This document shows positions 1-11,100 of a stretch of 64,000 nucleotides of DNA, in pieces. Under the pieces are notes generated by a model. It was not told the origin of the DNA, did no database searches, and saw only the letters and a program-made list of their open reading frames with translations. The stretch comes from Congeria kusceri (Eukaryota > Mollusca > Bivalvia > Myida > Dreissenidae). The DNA lies in assembly GCA_027627225.1 (NCBI GenBank), contig CM051032.1, forward strand, positions 63,537,637-63,601,636, given 5' to 3'. A program made the translations under genes and the position numbers. Each line of letters starts with the position of its first letter. Position 1 is the stretch's first letter.

Positions 1-2570
1 ATCGCGATGCGCGTGGCTGTGTTCGGGCGCCTTAATTGTCACGTGGCGCTCAGGTGTGCTGTGACGAGTGACCATGCACAAGACAGACTGGCACACGATT
101 ACTGCAACAATGGCGCCTATTCGTGGCATGGTCTACAGCTACAAACTGTGATCACGACCGTCGTGAATTCTGTTTTAAGATACTCCATCTGTGTGTGTGA
201 TGCTTTTGGCGACCGGTTTATGCATTAAAACGCACACGATCTGAAACAATAATGTCTCCGGGAATCTCTTGGTTGTGACCACTGACAAATCAGACGGTCC
301 ACACTCGGGGCATGTGAGTTTGGTTGGTGTTCACCATACCGGACAGGTGGGGTTTCCTCTGGATACTCCGGCTTCTCCCCACAGCACATGATCACACCGA
401 AATTAAACATATTTTAGTAAACAAAATTGCGGCTATGATTCAAAATTCGTCCCAACTTTGGATGTGTCTCTAAACAAATTAGGCAGGGGTGCTGGGACAC
501 CCCCCGCGTCCTCACATAATGCAGCTTCGGCGCGTAAAGACCAACAAATTTCAAAATACACATGGTCCACACTCCACAGGCGGGGATCGAACACATTGCG
601 GCTTCGTGAAAACCCACGTACCGTATAAACCACTACAAAATGCTCAAGCAATGTTTCCATGAAATAAACAGTTTTTCTTTATCTGTATACTGTTCTTTTC
701 TGAAACTGTCACTGTTACCCTCGTCTAGGGCTGGGAATAGCAAATCATGTGACCTCCTAATTACTGGTTTGGATTTCTTTGGACGGCGTGCATTTTACTC
801 GTTTTGTCGGCTTTGGCTTGTCTGTCTCAAAGTGAGCAACTTTTCGCAAAAAATATAAACGGATTTGCATGAAATTTTCTGAGAAGACTGGAATTGGTCA
901 ATGACCATGATCCGGATCAGCGTTCAGATGCGGGACGTTTAGAGGATTCTTTATTTTTGGTATAAGCATGGCAAATTGGTTGCTTTTGTGGAGATCTGTG
1001 TCTCCGAGTACTTTCTAGTCTAAAATTATATTGTTGCTGAATACTGATGTACAAACATGGAAAATGTACATTCTTTCAAGTTGATTTTACGCATTTCAAG
1101 TATCCCATATTATACTCGCAGCAAAGTTCACCAGTAAACGTCGAGCATAGCTTCACATCCATTGAATAAGGAAAACGGGGGTCCAGTTAAATCAGTTTGG
1201 TGTCGATTTTTCCAAAGGATGAGTGTTTGTTCAGCGATTAAGAGTTCAAACATTTAACGATTGATTCAATAGACCTCCGGCCTTATCTTGCTATGGGTGC
1301 GGACACCACATTTCTGCGCTGTCAATGCCAGGGCACAGAGGCGTTGCTGGAGCTGAACGATCACGGGAGGGAGAGAAATTTGGTTCTGGATCAAGGCATT
1401 TAACGGATGAAAAAAAGTTGTGCTTACTTTATATCGCCGCCCATTTATAATAGAAGCCGCAAACAATAGCAATTAGTAGTACTAAGTGATTGCCGGTCGT
1501 TGATTTATCTTAAGTGCAAAAAGTCATTTTCAGATAAAAAGCCTTAGCTGCCGTCATGAAAAGTGCAAATTTCATGATTTTTTTGCTTTGCTGGGGCCTT
1601 TTTTCTGACACCTGTATTATTATCCTATAAAGATAAGATTTTCTATAAATGTCCGTTTTCTATACATTGACTTCCTCTTAATCATGTAAATTTCTTATAT
1701 TTATTTCACGGGTTTTGAAAGTACAATATTTGTCTTATGCGAAACGTGACTGCTTTACAGTAACGAAACGATTGGTCAGTCGTGCACGAGGATCTCAAAC
1801 ATTAGATTATGTTGTGCAGAGCTCATTCTATCAGCCGTTTTCACGCAGTACAGACCGGTTTTAATGTTAGCTAGCTTTATTTCAATGATGTTAAAATGTA
1901 ATGTTGTATATTTTGATCGTTGTGATTTTATATGAAACCAGACAAATGAATGAGGCTCGACATTCGCACGTGTCCCGACACTTGGCAAACGAGCACAGGT
2001 TTCCAGCGTTAACCGTCTCTGGTTTTTCCTGGCCGGTCGGTTCACAGTTTAGACTTGACACTTTAACACTCTTCGTACCATGTTCTGTTAAAATTGGCTG
2101 CACGGAGTCCATCAATAAATCGCTCGTCTGGTACTCCAATTATGTCTTTGTTGTGTTTTGAGAAACAGAAGTGTAGAAAGGACTCATAATCTCCATCACG
2201 GTGCCCTTAAGATGGTCATCATTACATAACACCTTTGCTTCTAGTTAATTTCAACCGAAGCGCTTTATTAACATATACACACATGTTCATATGCATCGGC
2301 GGTTTAGTTTTCGGTAGTACATTGATTGTCGGCTTAATTTGTTTCTTTGTTTGGATTTTTGGCCGTTTTTAACAGTATTTCAGTCATATCACGGCGGTCA
2401 GTTAACCTAGCCACACTTTTCCTGGTCAAGCTTAGCCGATCTAAGCGGTTTACCACTACTCAGTGCACATACTTATGCCAGTAACTGACAACTGCACTAC
2501 TTGAATCAGATGTAAGCGCATGATGGCCGTAGAAATAATTTCATGACCAATTCCCACATAAGTTATGTGG
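1..2570. other. Upstream intergenic stretch, no feature recognised
   Basis: Only short chance ORFs (under 90 codons) without recognisable domains, codon bias or neighbouring splice sites. No tandem repeat or transposon end was noticed here. Confidence 0.5.
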
Positions 2571-3198
2571 CCGGGCTGGGGCTCGAACTCACTAACCCCA
2601 GATTGACAGTCCTGCGCTCTACCAACTGAGCTAGCCGGGCTGGGGCTCGAACTCACGAACCCCAGACAGACAGTCCTGCGCTCTACCAACTGTGCTAGCG
2701 GGCCCGGCTCGAACTAACGAACCCCAAACTGACAGTCCTGCGCTCTACCAACTGAGCTAGCCTGGCTGGGGCTCGAACTCACGAACCCCAGACTGACAGT
2801 CCTGCGCTCTACCAACTGAGCTAGCCGGGCCCGGTTCGAACTCACGAACCCCAGATTGACAGTCCTGCGCTCTACCAACTGTGCTAGCCGGGCCCGGCTC
2901 GAACTAACGAACCCCAGACTGACAGTCCTCCGCTCTACCAACTGAGCTAGCCGGGCTGGGGCTCGAACTCACCAACCCCAGATTGACAGTCCTGCGCTCT
3001 ACTAACTGAGCTAGCCGTGCCCGGCTCGAACTAACGAACCCCAGATTGACAGTCCTGCACTCTACTAACTGAGCTAGCCGTGCCCGGCTCGAACTCACGA
3101 ACCCCAGATTGACAGTCCTGCACTCTACCAACTGAGCTAGCCGGGCCCGGCTTGACAGTCCTGCGCTCTACCAACTGAGCTAGCTGGGCCCGGCTCGA
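2571..3198 (-). repeat. Tandem array of tRNA-like units, about 10 copies of about 63 bp
   Basis: On the minus strand each unit reads like most of a tRNA gene: TAGCTCAGTTGGTAGAGCGC (A-box and D-arm), an anticodon-loop-like CTGTCAG/A (GTC would be Asp), then GGTTCGTGAGTTCGAGCCCC (B-box and T-arm). The spacing alternates at about 62-64 bases, shorter than a full tRNA of about 73, so each unit borrows part of its acceptor stem from the next and the anticodon stem has a mismatch. Units differ by a few bases (for example gctcgaactca or gctcgaactaa). They are probably tRNA-derived repeats rather than working tRNA genes. Long minus-strand ORFs (LAQLVERRTVNLGF-type) are a by-product. Confidence 0.75.
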
Positions 3199-3779
3199 CT
3201 TAATTTAAAGCCACACAAAGGTGGACGTGGCCAAATTCGGACTCTACAATTAAAAGGTCATCTTATTGGCTGCCGTTGTATGTGTAACGTTTGTAAATAA
3301 CCTACGTCAGGAACATTTGGTTTGCTGGAAACATTTTATAACATAACGCCTATTCATCGTTTAAACTCGGGAGTTGCATTATATTCTACATAAAACACGA
3401 GGAACTTCGGCTATATTCGTATTGTTGAAACTGTAAACAGTAAACTGAATATCACACTGTTCAAATACCATTTATTTTATGGAAATATGTATAACGTTTT
3501 TGCTCATAATGCATTGTATGTGTTTGTTATCTCTACACTAAACTTTACATCTTTAGTACCTTTAAGTCATGCGTCAGGACTATTGAGTGAACGTTTTTAA
3601 TGCATTCCAGTACATCTTGCCCATCTACGCCCATGCTAAACTGGCCACCTACGTGAATGAGTGGCTAAATTGTGAAATCACATTTTTGATTGGCAATACA
3701 TTCCTGGCATAATCCTTATATAGTTGGGTAGCCGTGAATTTCATCCACATTTCTTGTGGACCCGGGCTAATTTTTTGCA
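3199..3779. other. Intergenic stretch before the gene, no feature recognised
   Basis: AT-rich, no repeat or coding signal seen. It probably includes part of the upstream regulatory region of the gene that starts at 4037. Confidence 0.4.
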
Positions 3780-3787
3780 TATATAAG
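3780..3787 (+). promoter_or_regulatory. Possible TATA box
   Basis: TATATAAG lies about 250 bases before the proposed start codon at 4037. A start of transcription near 3810-3820 would give a 5' leader of about 220 bases. No other core promoter element is evident, and the region is AT-rich, so a chance match is possible. Confidence 0.3.
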
Positions 3788-4036
3788 TGATTTAATGCGC
3801 CGACTTGATAACTAGATCGACATAACGATTTATAGTTAAGATTAACAGATATGCGTTTCGAATGTTTAAATTACAACATTAGTGAATTGATCGTCTTCTA
3901 CATACGATTTTGCTACATCGATTCTCACTAAACATCGTTGTTAAAAATTATTATGCAAATCATCTCTGGAAAAACTGGGCGCGAGTTTTTTTAATAATTT
4001 TTTCCGAGAAAAGTTGATAACTTGTTTCACCATTAA

Positions 4037-4102
4037 ATGGACTACAATGGAATTATGGTGATGGATATTATGCAACGATATTGCTTTATTTTAATTTGGC
4101 TG
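4037..4102 (+). CDS. Exon 1: start codon and first half of the signal peptide
   Basis: The exon encodes up to 22 residues. In-frame ATGs lie at 4037, 4055, 4061 and 4070; 4037 (A at -3, G at +4) and 4061 both have acceptable contexts. The residues MQRYCFILIWL form the basic start and first half of a hydrophobic core. A strong donor (GTGAGT) follows at 4103 in phase 0. Exon 2 opens in phase 0 with IGPILCEPQ, so the two exons together give a normal signal peptide with probable cleavage near the Cys-Glu. The exon is too short to be found by ORF length; it is called from the signal-peptide character, the donor and the phase match to exon 2. A further upstream exon cannot be excluded. Confidence 0.6.
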
Positions 4103-7100
4103 GTGAGTAATAGACATGTGTAAAATGTATTGATATAATGATAAAATAAATATGAGGCGTGTCGTGGGAAAATCGGGCTGATTACATGTGCGTAAAGTGT
4201 CGTCCCGGATCAGCCTGTGCAGTCCGCACAGGCTTATCCAGGACGACACTTTCCGCTTTTATGGTATTTTCTGTTGCACGGAAACAGTTTTGGTTACAAT
4301 GCTGAGCTGTCAACTACAACATGTAATTATAAATATAACAATAATAGTACGCATCAAACTAACAAAAACTTTGAACAAACAACTGATGTGCATGTATACT
4401 ATGAAGATATGATATGTATGCATTGTTTTAACCGTTTCGTATAATATCTATAATCCTGCATTTATCATTCGAAATACTATTAAAGTTTGTGTCATATTTT
4501 TGTCAACAGGTAACACAGATGCGCAACGCATCTGTTAGAGCGAACATGCTAAAGAACTGAACATAAAAACATAACATCTGTACACAGTAAACATGAGCAC
4601 AACTATTGTAGATAATTTGATCTTGGTGAGTGCTAATTGTTAGTTCATGTACTCGTGTGATCATTTACTGTTGTATGCGCGAGTCACTATTGCCATTACT
4701 TCTATAGTATAAATATAATTATCATTCATACGCCATTATTATCAATGGGTTTGATCTTTAGAAATACATACAGCCGTTTTCATTTGTTACTGCAATATAT
4801 AGGTAAACGGTAAAAAGATCGCATTCTTAGCATTTCGTGAGAGTGGATACACTGATATATTTTTGTGTAGTGATTACTGGCAGTAAATTTCCGATCATTT
4901 TAACACCACTGGTCGATTGACGTAGAGCTTTTAGCAATGGGGAATCGTATGTCGTGCGTGCGTGCGTCCGTTTTTTAAACGACATTTGATCTGAAACCAC
5001 CGAGCCGACTTTGAAGATACTAAGCAGAAATGTTTTCGGTTCACTATACAAGCAATCTCATAGCAGAGTTGTCGTTCCCTGCTCTCACCATACACCTCTG
5101 CAATGGGCCCAATGACAACAATCTTGTTAAAACTGAACAAATATATTTAACGCACATTTAAGTTCAAGGCTAGGATCAAAAGCATAGAAATAAAGAATTA
5201 ATGGTTTTTAAATCATCATAAATGGGGGAAAAACAATAATTTTGATTCCTATTATGGGAAATACGTTCATGCCCAATTGCGCAGATGGAGTCATTTCGCA
5301 GATGTAAACAAAATGATTGGATGGTATTGTGCGTTGCGATTGAATGTTATGATCATGTGACTACGTACATGAGTTAGGACTCCTTTCCGAGCCAGCTACA
5401 TAGGTAAATGGAAAGAAGCCGGTGTGCATAAGATTGCTGCACATGATGGTGGCTAAAGCCATACGAATTGATTCCATGTTTAGAGTCCCCATGATTTTTC
5501 GAAAGCTATCAACCAGGCAGGAAAAAACAAACAACGAGTCGATATAAAAACATTTTTCTTTCACAACTTATTCATGGCAGTGGTGCAAGCTTAAGCAAAT
5601 GTTAACTCGCAAAACTGTAAAATATCATCTTCATATTGGGAACCTACTTTGACACAGTATTTTAACTATGTAAATTGAATACTTCCACGTGTTTTCATAA
5701 ATATTGGTAAAAACGCCTCAAACGTCTTTTTCTCAAAATCTGTTATATACTTTCCAACTCGATTTTTCACATTGTCAAAATTGTTTTTTTTACTCGTACA
5801 GGCATTCGAAAACCTACCAGTCCGAGGACGCTAAACAAAGAATCATTGGTATGGCCTAAAGCTAATCAGGAATATTTCTGACACCCCTCACTTACACCAG
5901 TGGAGCGTTACAGCCTACACGTCCTTTTTGGCCTCGTGCTTTGCTTCTGGCACCAACATACGTACCGTGTAATGGAATACTGAGACTTATATTTATATAT
6001 ACATTATTATATAAGTATGTGATTTTAATCTCTATGCTCACATGGGATCTATATCTATATACGTATCTGATACATATATTACAATACTTATATGAGCCGA
6101 AGATAAAATTTAATACATTGAATACAATACATATAGAATTTTATGGACATATATGAGAAATGTACGTCAATACATACATAAAACCAATTTTCTCTACATA
6201 TACATATATATCAGTACATAGATCTATTTATATACGAAATCTACATAATATGAGGCGCGTCGTGGGAAGACCGAGCTTAATGCATGTGCGTAAAGTGTCG
6301 TCCCGGATTAGCCTGTGCAGTCCGCACAGGCTAATCCGGGACGGCACTTTCCGCTTTTATGGTATTTTCTGTTTCAAGGAAGTCTCTTCTAAACATAAAT
6401 CCACTGTAGGCGGAATGTGCCGTCCTGGATTAGCACATGCTAATCCGGGACGACACTTTACGCACATGCATTAAGACCGGTTTTCCCACGACGTGCCTCA
6501 AATATAGCCCCTATTGGGAGACCATTTTAATAAAAGCAACATTTTCCCAACCAAATAATGATTCACTTTCTCAGGCTTATCCATATATAAGGTATGTTAT
6601 ACAAAAGGAAAATACAAAATGTATTATTATTGTGAAGGGTCAATGTTTCGGGATCTTTTGTAATTGCCTTCTCGTTATTTCACAGTCGCCCTGTAAATTA
6701 TGATCGAAAACCTCGATATGCTTCGGTATGCAAAGTAAAGGGAAAACTTAAGTAGTAGTATAAGGATCTGACACGAGTTGTCATTTCATACATTATTTTA
6801 TTAAACGAGTTCAGGAATTTTCTTAGTAAGCGAGCCTTTGGCGAGCTTAGTAACGAATTTCCTGGAGAGTTTAATAAAAATAATATGAAATGACGAGTGT
6901 TAGATCGTTTTTATCACATGCTTTTAAACGAAAAAAAAATGCTTATCATTTTACCAAAGCATGTCGATAAATCCTAAAAGTTGTTTACTGCATTGACGTC
7001 ATATCATGTTGACGACGTCATTTCACCAAAATAACGTCAGGCGATTGGTCAGTCAACAAATATGTAGCCAATGAAAACGCTCAAAATGTTATCTTACACA

Positions 7101-8143
7101 TGTGTAAGATAAAAATACTCGTAATGGAAATCAAGGTATAGCATGTGATAAAAATGTATTAAAATAATAAAATTTCTTAAGTCTCTGGCTGTTGAATGTA
7201 TAGGTATTTTTACATAAAATGTTTTAAACTAGCTAATGTTGCTAAGATGTCTAGTATATGTTACACTTTGTAAACCGAAAATATGGATTTCACATAGAAC
7301 ATCTGGTCTGAAATATTCACTAAAGTACACTTAAGTTAAGATTTCCCTAAGGAGCTTTGTGTAGGACCATGGCCAGAATATCTTTATGCTGGTCTTGAAT
7401 ATTTAGAGTCTGTATATATGATTTTTCATATCCTTTTTTTAAATAAGCATGTAAAAATTTGGGACAAAAAGACTTGAAATCAGAAATTGAAGCATTTAAC
7501 TTAAGGAAGAAACACTAATACATGTATATGTAGAAAAAAATGCCGACTTGTACATCGTTTATTTAGATACTTTAGTCTTTGTTGTCAAAACATATGACTT
7601 TTTGTTTTCACAAAACAACGAAAACCAGTGAAAAATACCCTTTAACGTAAAAAATAAAGACTATCAACTATGTCACATATGTCACGTTTAAATCCAGATC
7701 GGGCCCATACTGTGCGAGCCCCAGATCTCCCTGGATCTCCTTGACTACCACAACCCCCAGGGTCGGGCGGAGGGTGGTCACTGCTGCGATGGCTTCAACC
7801 TGCAGGGGTCCGGGTGCATCCTACAGCCCTGCGACCATCGCTTCAAAGTCTGCCTCACCGACAGAACGGCGTATAGGTATGTTTTATTGTCATAACGACG
7901 AGAAACACATGGTGGTTATTGAAATGTTTAATTAGTGAATGTGTTCACAAAAAGACCTTATTAATTACTGTGAAAATTATTATTATAATAAAAGTTATGA
8001 CAATGTTAAGAGTTGTAATGAAGATATTGATGATGATGATGACCATGATAACGATGCCAATGAAAAAGACGACGACGACAATAGTGATGATGTTAATGAT
8101 GATGACGTTAAAAGTGTTGTTATCGATAACGATACTGGCGTTT

Positions 8144-8183
<40 letters not shown>

Positions 8184-11100
8184 CGATGATGCTGATGTTG
8201 TTGATGATGATGATCATCATCATGACGATGACGATGATATTGATGGTGGTGTTGATGATGATGATAATGATGATGATGATTATGATGGTGATAGTGATTA
8301 TGATGATGATGATGATTATTATTATTATTATTATTATTATTACGACGACGATGATGGCGAGGGTGATAATGTTGGTGATGATGATGATGATTAATATGAT
8401 GACGATGATGACGATGGCAGTATTGTTTTTTGTTGTTGTTGATGTTGTTGTTAATGATGATTCTGGGGATGGTGAAAATGATTATGATGATGTAATATAA
8501 CAATAATTGATAATGATGATGATCGATGATGATGATTGGTACCCACAGCAGTGCAGTGAACACTGAACAATAACGACACACATTAAAACATTCCCTTTAG
8601 GACAGATATAGCGCATGCAGATTTTAACCTCAATCGTGAGCTTATCAGTTGGACTAAATTTCAATCAAATTATTTATTTGCACGGATTTTGAATAATTTG
8701 CAGTACGCAAAAATTTTTAAGAGGTCTAAAACGCGTTCCATGTTCTTGTCAGAAAGCGTCTTTGTACAACCCGTTGGTAAACAGAAGCGTGGGTGGATAA
8801 TTACATATTTTAACCTCAATCGTGAGCTTATCAGTTGGACTAAATTTCAATCAAATTATTTATTTGCACGGATTTTGAATAATTTGCAGTACGCAAACAT
8901 TTTTAAGAGGTCTAAAACGCGTTCCATGTTCTTGTCAGAAAGCGTCTTTGTACAACCCGTTGGTAAACAGAAGCGTGGGTGGATAATTACATTGTTGGTC
9001 AAACTAAAAAAAAATAAAAAATAATAATAATTATTATTACAATACCTTCATAATCTACATTCTACATGGCACGTTTTGATTTTCCAGTAGACGATTTAAA
9101 GTTAGAATGACTTAAACTTATACATGTAACATGACGGACAACAAGCTACCATCAATGAATGCGACTTTTTTAAACTTTCATAAATTTCCTTATTTGAATT
9201 TTATACTTCTTCGCGGTTTCTTTGTTTAAATTTTGACTTCTTTTCCATCTTTTTGTGTGCTGCTGTGCATTTCAGTAAGCATTTGCCATTAAGCATGTTC
9301 ATTTATTTTGTTTTTCCACAAACTATGTCCTTTCATTAAGACTTGTATTTACATGTTATCAATTATATATTGTAGATTTTAGTCTTTGTCAAGTTTACTT
9401 ACTTCAACCATTTATCAGGGGTGAGTTGCTGAAAACTTGAACGGCAAGTTAAGCTAACAGTCGTTCAATTTTGGATTTATTTATTTATGTTTATGTGAGC
9501 TTATTCTATATAGAATGTTATGCTAAATAATTTACAAAATGATTGATGAACAAGTTCTTGTAGTATTTGCTTTATTTAAATCTTAAGTTAACAGGCTGTT
9601 AGCTTAATTGACCGTTAAAGTTTCGAGCAACTGGGCCCATTATGTTTTGGATTTCATTTCTTTGCTTTTAACACTCATATCCCCGACCTAACATTGGTAT
9701 TTTTAATAGTAGTTCATTTAATCAGTTTCAGATATATAGGATCTGACACGAGTTGTCATTTCATACCATAATAATTTATTAAACGAGTTCAGGAATTTTG
9801 TTAGTAAGCGAGCATTTGGCGAGCTTACTAACGAATTTCCTGGACGAGTTTAATAAAATATGGTATGAAATGACAACTCGTGTCAGATCTTTTTTATCGC
9901 AAGTTTTTTAACGAAATAAAACCCTTCTAATTTTACCAAAATAAGTTGGTAAAATTCTCAAAATTGTGTACTGACGTGACGTCATTTCATGTTGACGACG
10001 TCATTGCACCAAAATAACGTCATGCGATTGATCAGTCAAAGAATACGTAGCCAATAAAAACGTTCAAAATGTTATCTTACACATGAGTAAGGTAGAAATA
10101 TTCGTAATGGTTGTATTACACGGGAAACAAGGTACAGCAGCAAGCTAGCAAGGTATAGTATGATAAAGAGCTTTTTTGTACTTGTTGATTCCGTCTAATG
10201 CTTTTTAATAATCCAATACATTTCAAATTGAGTTGCAACTGTGTGTCCGTAAGTTCTTTAAGAGTACTCTTATGTTGAGGGGCTCAAATACGGGTTCGAA
10301 AAAAACTTTTTTGCATTTACGCTGTTTTGCTTTGTACAAGCGAAAGGAAGGATACAAATCAAAAAAGAAAAACACAACCCTCCAAAAATTTCATTGACTT
10401 TGTTTATATTGGTAGATGGTGAGCGTTGAGAACTTACAAAAGGACCAAAAGGATGTTGGAATATGTTTTGAAAAAAAGTCGAAATATTGCTTACATGTGT
10501 AGTTTTCTTAAACCGTTGAAACCTAATCGATTTATATGTTTGCGTTCAAAAGATATTCAATATTTTTTCCGTCCTCTCCATGTGTTTTTCCTTTGACCCA
10601 GAATTATCGATTCTGAAAAAAGATAATATTTGTTGGTATCGGTAGAATATGGAATAAAATTCACGAATGATCATTGAAATTAATATTTTCACGAGTGTCG
10701 CAGCCACGAGTGAAAATATATGTTTTCTATGATCACGAGTGAATAAAAAATCGATATTCTACCGAAACCAACACATTTTCTTCTTATTTTATGCTGAAAA
10801 ATGCAGTTTTTCTTTATCGAAGTGGTAATGTTCACTGTTTTAAAACAGTGAATTACCAATTTTATTTCACTGATAATTCCTTAAAAATCACCGTAAAGCA
10901 TAAAATAAAATTGGGTATGCCATAATGAAATATGGAACTGATTGACGTACGACCTAATTGTCATCGCAACGCATTTACTTTTAATTCCAATTTTGTAAAA
11001 CCTGTCTTTATTTAAAGGGACTATGTCAACGAAAATTGGCTTTCTTTTGCAATATAAATGCTATTATATGATAGAAATGAGCTATACTTAGACATGTGCA

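Larger units (their letters stand above)
4103..7697 (+). other. Intron 1 (3.6 kb)
   Basis: Holds a truncated palindromic repeat (4152-4287), a complete one (6251-6500) and a foldback element (6764-7150). Between them I see only AT-rich sequence with chance ORFs. Confidence 0.5.

Noticed and set aside
2456..3131. Three minus-strand ORFs with repeated LAQLVERRTVNLGFVSSS
   Set aside because: They are translations of the tandem tRNA-like units; the period of about 63 bases keeps the frame open. No gene structure.
7919..8581. ORFs of 92-193 codons made of Met, Asp, Ile, His or Tyr runs
   Set aside because: They are frames of a degenerate GAT microsatellite on both strands.
8689..9024. ORF of 111 codons with an internal repeat
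   Set aside because: Result of the 186-bp tandem duplication; no domain and no splice context linking it to the gene.
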